A stretch of 35,028 nucleotides of DNA from Candidatus Eisenbergiella stercoravium (GTDB lineage: Bacteria > Bacillota > Clostridia > Lachnospirales > Lachnospiraceae). The translations under genes were made by a program, and so were the position numbers. The notes under the pieces were generated by a model. It was not told the DNA's origin and made no database searches. It saw only the letters and a list, made by a program, of their open reading frames with translations. Below, piece by piece: positions 8,535 through 15,658 of the stretch (its first letter is position 1; each line of letters opens with the position of its first letter). The stretch lies in contig DXHY01000015.1 in the NCBI GenBank assembly GCA_019113175.1, forward strand, positions 1 through 35,028, given 5' to 3'.

Positions 8535-8551
8535 TGCGGCCACAGGCCGCA
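8535..8551 (-). repeat. GC-rich hairpin abutting a ribosome site (acetyltransferase gene)
   Basis: TGCGGCC-ACA-GGCCGCA is a perfect 7-bp inverted repeat directly upstream of GGAAAAGAGG and the acetyltransferase ATG. A second stem (GGAAAACGG/CCGTTTTCC, 8565-8587) lies just before it. The placement matches hairpins at 10511, 11345 and 15451. Further small stems of unknown role occur at 8690-8721 and 8732-8746. Confidence 0.6.
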
Positions 8552-8801
8552 TTTCATTAAACGGGGAAAACGGTAACGCCGTTTTCCGCCTCCATTCCAG
8601 CGCCTTTTTCAATGAATGTACAATTCCGGCGCTTCGCTTCATATTCCAGATTCTACTGTATTCGCTGCTTTCAGTTCCATTCCGGAAACGCCGCGGCCCC
8701 GTCTGTCAGACGGACTGCGGCTGAAGCATTGACGGAAGCCCTCCGTTTGTAGTGGTTCTAATTAAAAATGCGGGTAATGATTCGTTCATTGCTTTTTCTC
8801 C

Positions 8802-8855
8802 AAAAAAGAAAACCGCCGGATTCTTTGAAGATTTTCAAATCAATCCATGCGGTTT
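8802..8855 (-). terminator. intrinsic terminator of a small minus-strand transcription unit
   Basis: Read leftward, three stacked helices form: AAACCGC/GCGGTTT (8849-8855 with 8810-8816), GGATT/AATCC (8842-8846 with 8818-8822) and TTTGAA/TTCAAA (8834-8839 with 8824-8829). They are followed by the minus-strand tract TTCTTTTTT (8809-8802). It ends the transcription unit that starts from the promoter at 9081-9109. Confidence 0.65.
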
Positions 8856-8921
8856 CCTGATTTTCCTCTTTTCAGACCACACAGACACAAGCCTCTCACG
8901 TACCTGTATCTGTCAATTCAG

Positions 8922-8999
8922 CTACAAGTACCGGAAGTTCCTGGACATGCCCATGCGCATCATCATATTCGATTTTGCAGCGGTTGTCAGTAAGCTCAT
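8922..8999 (-). CDS. possible 25-residue small protein in an orphan transcription unit
   Basis: An ATG at 8999 follows a good AGGAG (9006-9010, 6 nt spacing) and encodes 25 residues rich in Met, Ser and Arg, ending in RNFRYL and a TAG. It sits inside a unit with its own strong promoter (9081-9109) and terminator (8802-8855). I do not recognise the peptide. The frame one base over is open without an ATG for about 55 codons across the same stretch, so a decayed gene or a structured small RNA are real alternatives. Confidence 0.35.
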   Translation of the reverse strand: MSLLTTAAKSNMMMRMGMSRNFRYL

Positions 9000-9080
9000 G
9001 TCTCTCTCCTGCCGGTTCTGATCTCAGTTTCAGGCATTCAGCCGGCCCGTCTGCCCGTGCTGAATATCATATCTGGAGTT

Positions 9081-9109
9081 AGTGTAACAAAAGAATCGGA
9101 AAAGGTCAA
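9081..9109 (-). promoter_or_regulatory. strong promoter of the orphan small transcription unit
   Basis: On the minus strand TTGACC (9109-9104) is followed after 17 bp by TACACT (9086-9081), which carries a TGT extension. The start of transcription would be near 9074. The 5' end of the transcript has an ATTCAGC/GCTGAAT stem (9065-9059 with 9042-9036). Confidence 0.6.
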
Positions 9110-9151
9110 CCGGGTTAAGAAACTTTTTACTCCAAAATTTTCTAAAAACGT

Positions 9152-9342
9152 TACTATTCACAGCCGATTCAGAATGAACAACACGCGCTTCGTGCCTGCA
9201 CGTAAGCACGTGTTGTTCATTCTGAATCAGGACTGCGAAGCAGTCACCCCACCCCATGAGCAGCCTTAGCTCCGTAAGGAGCGGGACTGGAGCCTCGACA
9301 GAGGCGACGGGTGCGAATGTGGGTGGGGTGCTGTGAATAGTA
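9152..9342. repeat. 191-bp multi-branched palindromic element (MITE-like or structured RNA)
   Basis: The outer arms TACTATTCACAGC (9152-9164) and its exact complement (9330-9342) enclose three tightly packed helices. The first is a 20-bp perfect stem at 9166-9185/9209-9228 with a further small stem inside. The second is GACTGC-GAA-GCAGTC at 9231-9245. The third is ACCCCACCC/GGGTGGGGT at 9246-9254/9321-9329, containing GCTCC-GTAA-GGAGC (9269-9282) and GCCTC-GACA-GAGGC (9292-9305). Almost no base lies between helices. TA flanks both sides of a CTATTCACAGC terminal repeat, as in MITEs with TA targets. It begins 2 nt after the lactonase stop codon. No protein frame explains it. Confidence 0.75.
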
Positions 9343-9344
9343 TC

Positions 9345-10499
9345 CTAAAAACCGGAATGAGAATCTGCCTCCTGTAAAAACAGCAGGCACACGGCAGCCT
9401 TTGCTTCGTATACTCTTTCCGGCTCCAGCATCCCCGTTTTCTCATCCCGTTTCATCACGGTCAGGCTGCCGCTGTTCTGCCCTGCCGCAAGGAGCCATTT
9501 CCCGGATGGCGAGAGGCTGAAGCCTCTGGGATTGCTGCCGCCTGCAGGCGCCCACTGAACCGGGATAAGCCCGCCCCTTTCCACTGCAAAAACGGCAATG
9601 CTGTCATGTCCTCTGTTGCCCGCATAGAGGTATCTTCCGTCCGGAGAGATCTGAATTCCTCCCACATGGCTTTCCGTCTTCACATTCCGATCTGAGAGGT
9701 CATCCCCGGTCTCCGGCAGCGTGGATATTTTCTGCATCAGTGTAAGCTCCTGCCCGCTCCATTCCAGCACGGCGATCTCGTTGGAAAGCTCACAGGAAAC
9801 AAAGATTCTGTTTTCATGGAAAGCCAGGCTTCTCGGTCCGCTCCCCTCCGGAAGTTCAAAACGCAGAAACGGCAAAGAATCGTCCGGGCCTCCGGCTTCG
9901 TTCAGCCGGTATGCTTCTATGGTGTCCAGTCCCAAATCAGTTATCCACAGAATCCCTCTGTAAACGCTGCTGCTGTGCACATGCGGAATCTTTTTTTTCG
10001 TGTATTGTGGATAACTTTTCTTTATATGGCACGGACTGCCTCCCGGTTTGTGCCGGAGAAGAAGCTCCAGAGCCTTCAGACTACCATCCTCCTTCAGAGA
10101 AAAGGCACTCATGCTTCCCCCGTTGTAATTTGCCGTATACACATACTGCGGACGCTTTCCCTCCGGCGCGCAGTCCACATGGCAGGGGGCCGCCCCCATG
10201 ACTGGCAGGCGGTTGAGAAAACGCAGCGTTCCATCCTCCCGTACCTCATAGGCGCTGAGTGCGCCTCCCTTCGTCCCTTCATAGTCATCCAGCTCGTTCA
10301 CCGCATACAGATTCTTCCGATCCGAAGAGAGCGCCAGCCAGGAAGCGTTCTGTGCTTCAGACAGGCTCTCCCTTTCAAACAGTTCCCCCGTCGTTTCATC
10401 GAATTCAAATCGGGTAATTCCATTTCCATCTCCGTGATAAACGGTTCCTTCTCCCGTAAGCACGGGCGCATTATAGCTTCCAACATAAAGCTGCTTCAT
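9345..10499 (-). CDS. lactonase-family beta-propeller protein (6-phosphogluconolactonase type, YbhE/Pgl)
   Basis: A 384-residue seven-bladed propeller of the lactonase family, which includes cytoplasmic 6-phosphogluconolactonases. The start YVGSYNA, repeated blade motifs such as SPDGRYLYAGNRGHDSIAVF and LSPSGKWLLAAGQNSGS, and the family segment HVDCAPEG..YVYTANYNGGS all fit. The second of two consecutive ATGs (10499) is chosen because AGGAGG then lies 5 nt upstream. A G+C-rich hairpin (10511-10526) directly precedes that site. The upstream HTH/nuclease-like gene ends 33 nt before, so both are probably co-transcribed. The stop codon lies 2 nt from the palindromic element at 9152-9342. Exact substrate is inferred from family only. 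Confidence 0.85.
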   Translation of the reverse strand: MKQLYVGSYNAPVLTGEGTVYHGDGNGITRFEFDETTGELFERESLSEAQNASWLALSSDRKNLYAVNELDDYEGTKGGALSAYEVREDGTLRFLNRLPVMGAAPCHVDCAPEGKRPQYVYTANYNGGSMSAFSLKEDGSLKALELLLRHKPGGSPCHIKKSYPQYTKKKIPHVHSSSVYRGILWITDLGLDTIEAYRLNEAGGPDDSLPFLRFELPEGSGPRSLAFHENRIFVSCELSNEIAVLEWSGQELTLMQKISTLPETGDDLSDRNVKTESHVGGIQISPDGRYLYAGNRGHDSIAVFAVERGGLIPVQWAPAGGSNPRGFSLSPSGKWLLAAGQNSGSLTVMKRDEKTGMLEPERVYEAKAAVCLLFLQEADSHSGF

Positions 10500-10510
10500 C
10501 ATTGCCTCCT

Positions 10511-10526
10511 GCCGCCGAAGGGCGGC
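10511..10526 (-). repeat. GC-rich hairpin directly upstream of the lactonase ribosome site
   Basis: GCCGCC-GAAG-GGCGGC forms a perfect 6-bp stem whose end touches the AGGAGG of the lactonase gene. Almost the same hairpin precedes the c-di-AMP receptor gene (11345-11360) and two lie in the fructokinase leader. Confidence 0.6.
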
Positions 10527-10532
10527 TTTCCT

Positions 10533-11276
10533 TCAATCCTCATGAACCCGGTACAGATATGCCCTTCCCTTCTTTCCCACCCGCTCCACCACGCCCGCAT
10601 CCATCAGGATCGGGAGTGCCGACTGGGCCAGCGCCGGGCGTATATGAGCCTTCCCTGCAAATTCCCGGAAGGTAAAGGGTTCCTCCAGATCATACGGGAC
10701 AAACTGCATATAGTCCTGAGGACAATCGATGCTTACCTCCTCCACGATCCGGGTGGGGATACGGTCAAACCGGGTGGAGCCCTTCTTTTTATCCCGGCTC
10801 CAGCCGTTCAGAAGCCTGTATTCCTCCATATCGAGAAGAACCAGCTTCAGATGCAGACCGTCCCGGAGCAGATAGTTCCTGATCCGGTACAGCTCCTTAA
10901 AGGCCATGTAGGGATTTCCCGTAAGCGGAGATTTTCTGGGGCTGGAGAGCTCGCCGGTTTCCTCATCGATCCAGATCAGCCTCTTTTCATGGGGAATGGG
11001 ATAAACGATGGTCACCGGACAGATGGGAAGAAACCGATCCAGCTTTTCCCGAAGCCTGTCAAAGCTCCGAGTCTGAATTTCCAGGATTTCCTCTCCCGTA
11101 TAAATATCTGCCACACAGCCGCCGATGGGAATCTCATGCATGCTTTCATCCGGCGCGTAATAGCTTTTCAGGATGGCGTGGACCGTCTTCTCCGAAAGCG
11201 TACCGATTCCGTTTCTCTCCCTGTCCTTTCCCGTTATTTTTTCTTTTGCCCAAATAAAACGTTCCTGATCTTTCAT
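10533..11276 (-). CDS. uncharacterised protein, possible PD-(D/E)XK-like core with C-terminal winged helix
   Basis: A 247-residue protein. I start it at 11276 because the 96 codons further upstream would run through the divergent promoter and into the c-di-AMP receptor gene; a clear ribosome site is lacking. The middle part GGCVADIYTGEEILEIQT has a D-x(n)-E-x-Q arrangement like variant PD-(D/E)XK nucleases, and the C-terminal 65 residues (PFTFREFAGKAHIRP..AGVVERVGKKGRAYLYRV) read as a winged-helix DNA-binding domain. Nuclease activity is only an inference from that short motif. It may instead be a transcription factor controlling itself, the lactonase gene downstream, or the divergent receptor gene. 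Confidence 0.6.
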   Translation of the reverse strand: MKDQERFIWAKEKITGKDRERNGIGTLSEKTVHAILKSYYAPDESMHEIPIGGCVADIYTGEEILEIQTRSFDRLREKLDRFLPICPVTIVYPIPHEKRLIWIDEETGELSSPRKSPLTGNPYMAFKELYRIRNYLLRDGLHLKLVLLDMEEYRLLNGWSRDKKKGSTRFDRIPTRIVEEVSIDCPQDYMQFVPYDLEEPFTFREFAGKAHIRPALAQSALPILMDAGVVERVGKKGRAYLYRVHED

Positions 11277-11294
11277 CTTTTTGACTGAAAATGT

Positions 11295-11329
11295 TTGCCA
11301 TTTTCCGCTTAAGTGTTTATACTGTAAAC
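11295..11329 (+). promoter_or_regulatory. promoter of the c-di-AMP receptor gene with a palindromic operator
   Basis: TTGCCA (11295-11300), a 17-bp spacer and TATACT (11318-11323) make a good sigma-A promoter. The dyad GTTTA-TACTG-TAAAC (11315-11329) covers the -10 and the start site. On the other strand the same bases contain TATAAA, so a protein bound here could control both divergent genes. Confidence 0.6.
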
Positions 11330-11344
11330 AAAAGTAGCTTTTAT

Positions 11345-11360
11345 GCCGCCGCAGGGCGGC
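11345..11360 (+). repeat. GC-rich hairpin directly upstream of the c-di-AMP receptor ribosome site
   Basis: GCCGCC-GCAG-GGCGGC is a perfect 6-bp stem whose last base is followed at once by GGAAAGGAG, the ribosome site of the gene at 11376. It lies near the start of the predicted transcript (about 11330). Confidence 0.6.
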
Positions 11361-11375
11361 GGAAAGGAGTGCCCC

Positions 11376-11711
11376 ATGAAAATGATATTGACAATCGTGC
11401 GCAACGAGGATGCACCCCTGCTTCTCAACGAGCTGAATGAGAAGAAGTACTACGTCACAAAGCTCGCCACGACAGGCGGATTCCTGAAGAGAGGAAACAC
11501 CACCCTCCTTATGGGAATCGAGGACAACCAGGTGGAAGAGGTCTGCGAGATCATCCGGCAGCATTCCGGAAAACGGCAGCAGATCATGTATACGCCGCCG
11601 GCACCTTCCAACGTTAATGTTTATAACTCAGTCTCCTCCGTTCCCGTAAATGTAGAAGTAGGAGGGGCTACCATCTTCATTCTTCCTGTGGAGGAAGAGC
11701 GCAAGGTATAA
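11376..11711 (+). CDS. darA: cyclic-di-AMP receptor, PII-like (DarA/YaaQ, DUF970 family)
   Basis: A 111-residue small cytoplasmic protein of the PII-like family that binds c-di-AMP as a trimer. The sequence TTGGFLKRGNTTLLMGIED (about 32-50) is the signature ligand-binding loop, and the C-terminal strand GGATIFILPVEE fits the family core. AAAGGAG lies 6 nt before the ATG at 11376. It stands alone between its own promoter and terminator. Its output partner is unknown in most organisms; the divergent HTH/nuclease-like gene is a neighbour but not a proven partner. Confidence 0.9.
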   Translation: MKMILTIVRNEDAPLLLNELNEKKYYVTKLATTGGFLKRGNTTLLMGIEDNQVEEVCEIIRQHSGKRQQIMYTPPAPSNVNVYNSVSSVPVNVEVGGATIFILPVEEERKV

Positions 11712-11774
11712 GGAATAAAATACTTTTTGATCGGATGTGGGAAGTTCCTTCTCCTGTCCGATTACGCGATGTGG

Positions 11775-11814
11775 GCAGCAGCTTCGGATCATCCATCCGG
11801 GCTGCTGCTTTTTT
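11775..11814 (+). terminator. intrinsic terminator of the c-di-AMP receptor gene
   Basis: GCAGCAGC (11775-11782) pairs with GCTGCTGC (11801-11808), extended by CGGAT/ATCCG with a small internal bulge, and is followed by six T. The region 11712-11774 holds no gene. Confidence 0.85.
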
Positions 11815-11867
11815 CTGTGCCGGCCAGGGTTCTGAAGCCGGAAAGTCAACCTCCTCCTCCACCGCTG

Positions 11868-12917
11868 TTATTCTGCCGTTAAAGTGTCATATTCTGTCCG
11901 GATGCGTTCCGCGATCTGCTCCATCTTCTCAAGCTCCTGCTGATAATTTTCCGAAGTGATCCGGTAATGATCCTGCGCCATTTCCTCCACCATCCAGTGG
12001 TTGATGTCCTCATTAAAATGAATGGGGTCCATATAGAGATCAAGATCCAGAATCACATCCTCCTCATCCTGAAAATAATACAGCCTCACGTTGTCATAGG
12101 GAAGAAGCCGTCCCATAGACGCCCTCGCCGCATACAGGCTCTGCTCAAGCTGGCCGCTTCTGATCATGTTATCCCACCAGAGCAGGGAATAGGGCGGATA
12201 GAAAATGTAAAAGACCGTATCCGGATTTTCCTGCACCATCCGCTCCAGGATGTCGACATTTCCGTCGATATTTGGCCGGTATTCCTCCTCCGTCCTCTCT
12301 TCCGCAATTTCCTGAGGCCTGCCATAGTTGGCAAGGGCGTCACTTCTGGAAAAGGTGTGGTACTGAGCCCAGTTGTAGGAAGCGCCTTCGTCATAATCCT
12401 CCAGGAAGGTTTCCGCGATCATGTAAGGGATATCCTCAAAGATCACATCCTTATTCAGCAGATATTTGACATCCGTAAATGGATTTTCGTCATACAGATA
12501 AAGCGGCATGGTTTCATCCGGAAATTCCGTATCCGGATCTCCGGAAAGGGCGAACAGATCCAGGCTGTAGAACACATAGTCCAGTTTTCTTTCCTCTGCC
12601 GCCATCCGTATATAATAATCCAGCTGAGCGGTCACACCGGAGCTTTTGATCGCCTTGACCGACTTTGTACCGAAGGCCTCATCAAACCAGCGGTTATTGA
12701 AATTTTCTGCCGTTGAGGAGCCCGCAAGCACGCTGTCATATTCAAAATTCCGCAGGGTGCCGGGCACCTGATATTCTTTTTTCGTAAGCACAGCCTTCAG
12801 TGGGCCGAGTGGTTCATGGTAATGAAAAAACGGGTCGAACACGAACACCAGCCCGGCCGCAAACAGCAGAAGAACCGCGGCCGCAAGAAAAAAACGCCTT
12901 AAAAATTTTTCATACAT
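11868..12917 (-). CDS. membrane-anchored SGNH-hydrolase-like protein, partner of the MBOAT gene
   Basis: A 349-residue protein with an N-terminal signal anchor (about residues 8-27) and an extracytoplasmic domain. AGSSTAEN places a likely nucleophile at Ser68 in a GSS motif, and DPIHF near the C-terminus supplies Asp297 and His300, the D-x-x-H pair of SGNH/GDSL enzymes. Such proteins (AlgJ/AlgX, DltD, PatB-like) work with an MBOAT protein to move acyl groups onto an outside polymer. The gene follows the MBOAT gene by 21 nt, with AGGAAAG upstream of the ATG. The acceptor polymer cannot be told from the sequence. Confidence 0.8.
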   Translation of the reverse strand: MYEKFLRRFFLAAAVLLLFAAGLVFVFDPFFHYHEPLGPLKAVLTKKEYQVPGTLRNFEYDSVLAGSSTAENFNNRWFDEAFGTKSVKAIKSSGVTAQLDYYIRMAAEERKLDYVFYSLDLFALSGDPDTEFPDETMPLYLYDENPFTDVKYLLNKDVIFEDIPYMIAETFLEDYDEGASYNWAQYHTFSRSDALANYGRPQEIAEERTEEEYRPNIDGNVDILERMVQENPDTVFYIFYPPYSLLWWDNMIRSGQLEQSLYAARASMGRLLPYDNVRLYYFQDEEDVILDLDLYMDPIHFNEDINHWMVEEMAQDHYRITSENYQQELEKMEQIAERIRTEYDTLTAE

Positions 12918-12938
12918 GCTGTTTTTACTTTCCTGTTA

Positions 12939-14456
12939 CTAAAAACTGAAGTATACAAAGGTACTCACCCCGGACAGGGAAATCACGGACCATGCGAACA
13001 GAAATGCCAGCCACATGGTGAACCGGAAGCTGATCTCCTTCCGCGAAATGATCTGTACCGTATTTTTCCGGGTAAGCACAAAGAAGCTCACTGCCAGCAT
13101 AAAAATCATGGCAGCGATCTGAGCCGCTCCCACCAGAGAAGGGGCGATCAGGGAAAGCGCCTTGGTCACAATGTAGATCTCCGACGGTTCCATGGCCGCA
13201 GCCATCTGCACCAGTTGTCCGTCCACATGGAAGGAAAAGATCCGGGACAGGAGCAGAAAGCCGTCCTGAATGCTATCCGCACGGAAGAAAACAAAGGCCA
13301 TGCAGACATAGGCAAACGTGGCAAGCTGACACAAAAGGCGCAGCGCCCTGTTCCGGATTCCTTTATCCTGCAGTTTTCTTCCCGCATTTTTCTCTCCAGA
13401 CGCTTTTCTGTTTCCGACAATTCCCGCAACCGCGACGCCAAGACCGTGCAGAAAGCCCCAGAATACGAACGTCCAGTTGGCGCCATGCCACAGGCCGCTC
13501 ACCAGGAAGGTGATCATGGTGTTCACAAAGGTTCTGAGCTTTCCCTTCCGGCTGCCTCCCAGCGGAAAATACACGTAGGTCTGCAGAAAGCGGCTGAGCG
13601 TCATATGCCACCGTTTCCAGAAATCCTTCACGGATGTCGCCCGGTATGGGGAGTTAAAGTTCTCCGGGATCTCGATCCGGAACATTTTTCCCACGCCGAT
13701 AGCCATATCGGAATAACCGCTGAAGTCAAAATACAGCTCCAGCGTATATCCCACCGCCGCTGCAAGAGCCGCAGGCGCATCCAGGGCGGCGATATTTTCA
13801 TAGCCGTAATTCACCGCAAGAGCCAGCGTATCCGCAAGAAGCACCTTTTTTGCTAGGCCGATGGAAAACTGCATCACGCCCCTGGAGAAGCTTTCCGCCG
13901 AAAACCGCCTTCTCGTTTCATCCTGAAACTGGGGAACCGTCGATGCGTGCAGGACGATGGGCCCTGAGATCAGAGACGGAAAGAAGGTCACAAAGCTGAG
14001 ATAGTCCATCAGACCATAATGAGGCGCATCTCCCCTGCAGCGGTCAATCAGATAAGACAGCTGCTGGAAGGTGAAAAAACTGATACCCAGTGGCAGCAGA
14101 ATATTCCGGGTCTGAAAATCTGCTCCGAAAACCGCATTGACGTTCTCAACAAAAAAATTGTAATACTTAAAGATCCCCAGCGCGCCGATATTGACCACGC
14201 AGCCGGTAATGAGCAGAAATCTTCTCATCCGCGGCGTATCCCGCCCGGAAAGGAAAAAGCTGACTCCAAAATTAAAGAGACAGCTTCCCAGCATGACCCA
14301 GAGGAAGCTGACGTTATACCAGGCATAAAACCACAGGGACATCCCGATGAGATATCCCTGCGCCAGTTTGTACCGCTTCAGCCTGTTTAACAGATACCAG
14401 CCCGCTAAACTGAGCGGAAGAAATACAAAAATGAAAAAATAAGAATTAAACAGCAT
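12939..14456 (-). CDS. MBOAT-family membrane O-acyltransferase (AlgI/PatA-like)
   Basis: A 505-residue polytopic membrane protein that moves acyl groups, usually acetyl, across the membrane for attachment to a surface polysaccharide. It has many hydrophobic segments, the FWKRWHMTLSRFL segment (His284) and the nearly invariant WHGANWTFV (His324). GGAG lies about 7 nt before the ATG at 14456. It starts 13 nt after the fructokinase stop, and the SGNH partner follows. DltB is an alternative family member, but no other dlt gene is present, so polysaccharide O-acetylation is preferred. Confidence 0.9.
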   Translation of the reverse strand: MLFNSYFFIFVFLPLSLAGWYLLNRLKRYKLAQGYLIGMSLWFYAWYNVSFLWVMLGSCLFNFGVSFFLSGRDTPRMRRFLLITGCVVNIGALGIFKYYNFFVENVNAVFGADFQTRNILLPLGISFFTFQQLSYLIDRCRGDAPHYGLMDYLSFVTFFPSLISGPIVLHASTVPQFQDETRRRFSAESFSRGVMQFSIGLAKKVLLADTLALAVNYGYENIAALDAPAALAAAVGYTLELYFDFSGYSDMAIGVGKMFRIEIPENFNSPYRATSVKDFWKRWHMTLSRFLQTYVYFPLGGSRKGKLRTFVNTMITFLVSGLWHGANWTFVFWGFLHGLGVAVAGIVGNRKASGEKNAGRKLQDKGIRNRALRLLCQLATFAYVCMAFVFFRADSIQDGFLLLSRIFSFHVDGQLVQMAAAMEPSEIYIVTKALSLIAPSLVGAAQIAAMIFMLAVSFFVLTRKNTVQIISRKEISFRFTMWLAFLFAWSVISLSGVSTFVYFSF

Positions 14457-14469
14457 CTGTGGCTCCGAT

Positions 14470-15435
14470 CTATTTTCTGGATTCGATAAACCGCTTCACT
14501 TCTTCCACCTGGGGCATGACGCGGAGCGCTCCCTTTCTGGTGGTGATGATGGAAGCCGCCGCATTGGCGAAGGTGAGCATTTCCTTCAGTCTCTCCTCAT
14601 TCAGACCGTCCAGACCGTATTCCAGCACATAGTGCAGACAACAGCCGCCAAAGGTATCGCCGGCTCCCGTCGTTTCGATGGTTTCCTTCTGAATAAAGGA
14701 CGGAAGTTCCACGCGCAGATCCTTATAGTAGGCACGGCTTCCATCCCTTCCCATGGAAAGCAGAATCAGCGGAATGTCATATTCCTGACGGAGCTTTTCG
14801 ATTCCCTTATCAAAATCCTCCTCGCCCGTGAACCACTGGATTTCGTTGTCGGAAATCTTCAGCACATCACACTGCGTAAGACCGTATGCCACCTGCTCCT
14901 TCGCATCGTCCAGAGATTTCCACAGCGGAGGGCGCAGATTCGGATCGAAGGAAACCACCGCTCCCGCCTCCTTTGCAAGACGGATGGCCTTCTTTGTGGC
15001 TTCCCGCACTCCTTCATGAGTCATGGAAAGCGTTCCGAAATGAAACAGCTTTGCGCTCTTCACCAGCTCTTCATTCACTTCATCCGCCGTAAGGAGCATA
15101 TCCGCTCCGGGATTTCTGTAGAAGGAAAAGTCCCTGTCCCCGTCCTCGAAGGTCTGTACGAAGGCCAGGGTAGTTCTTGCATCCTCATCCACAATCAGAT
15201 TGGAGGTGTCAATTCCTACCTCTTCCAGAACGGACTTCAGCTTCAGTCCGAAAATATCCTTCCCCACCTTGCCGATAAAAGCCGTAGGATGGCCGAAGCG
15301 GTTGAGCATGGCCAGCACATTGCAGGGCGCGCCGCCTGGATTTGCCTCAAACATGGTGTTTCCCTGTGCGCTCTTTCCATTGTCCGTAAAATCAATCAGC
15401 AGTTCTCCCAGCGTTACAACATCAAATTTTTTCAT
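14470..15435 (-). CDS. PfkB-family carbohydrate kinase, probably fructokinase
   Basis: A 321-residue ribokinase-fold sugar kinase. It has the N-terminal VTLGELLIDF, the substrate-side NPGGAPCNVL (32-41) and the C-terminal signature TTGAGDTF with the catalytic base Asp260. Overall pattern and length match bacterial fructokinases of the ScrK type. The ATG at 15435 is chosen because AGAGG lies 5 nt upstream; longer frames run into the hairpin-rich leader. It is the first gene of a leftward operon with the MBOAT and SGNH genes, which is an unusual partner set. A GH32 sucrose hydrolase gene lies about 2.4 kb away and could supply fructose. Confidence 0.85.
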   Translation of the reverse strand: MKKFDVVTLGELLIDFTDNGKSAQGNTMFEANPGGAPCNVLAMLNRFGHPTAFIGKVGKDIFGLKLKSVLEEVGIDTSNLIVDEDARTTLAFVQTFEDGDRDFSFYRNPGADMLLTADEVNEELVKSAKLFHFGTLSMTHEGVREATKKAIRLAKEAGAVVSFDPNLRPPLWKSLDDAKEQVAYGLTQCDVLKISDNEIQWFTGEEDFDKGIEKLRQEYDIPLILLSMGRDGSRAYYKDLRVELPSFIQKETIETTGAGDTFGGCCLHYVLEYGLDGLNEERLKEMLTFANAAASIITTRKGALRVMPQVEEVKRFIESRK

Positions 15436-15440
15436 GATTA

Positions 15441-15557
15441 CCTCTATTCCGCCGCCAGAGACGGCATTTCTTATGAAAAGAATGGCGGCAGCCATTCTTT
15501 GGCAGGACCCCAAGGTTCCTGCCGGCCTCTATTCCGCCGCCAGAGGCGGCATGTTTT
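15441..15557 (-). promoter_or_regulatory. hairpin-rich 5' leader of the fructokinase operon with a duplicated 27-bp motif
   Basis: The leader between the promoter and the start codon is almost all helix. It has GCCGCC-AGA-GGCGGC at 15536-15550, GGCAGGA/TCCTGCC at 15501-15523, a perfect 10-bp stem at 15477-15500 (loop GGCA) and GCCGCC/GACGGC with one mismatch at 15451-15465. The 27 bases at 15441-15467 recur at 15526-15552 with a single difference. No T tract marks a terminator, so translation control or RNA stability is likelier than attenuation. Confidence 0.6.
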
Positions 15558-15563
15558 AGTTTT

Positions 15564-15592
15564 ATTGTAACAGCAACCCCTGAAAAATGAAA
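15564..15592 (-). promoter_or_regulatory. promoter of the fructokinase-MBOAT-SGNH operon
   Basis: On the minus strand TTTCAT (15592-15587), a 17-bp spacer and TACAAT (15569-15564) with a TGT extension. Transcription would begin near 15557, at the edge of the first leader hairpin. Confidence 0.5.
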
Positions 15593-15658
15593 CATATTTT
15601 TCCCATATCTTAATTTTTTCTAAATACCGGTAAAATACAGGATAAATGGCGGTTGATA

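Noticed and set aside
8752-9021. 89-codon plus-strand frame in the gene-free stretch
   Set aside because: No ribosome site or recognised domain, and it runs antisense through the terminator and small transcription unit.
9816-11288. 490-codon plus-strand frame opposite the lactonase and HTH/nuclease-like genes
   Set aside because: It spans the reverse of two good genes and their junction, and shows no domain. It is a shadow of codon bias.
11277-11564. 96-codon N-terminal extension of the HTH/nuclease-like gene
   Set aside because: It would run antisense through the c-di-AMP receptor gene and its promoter.
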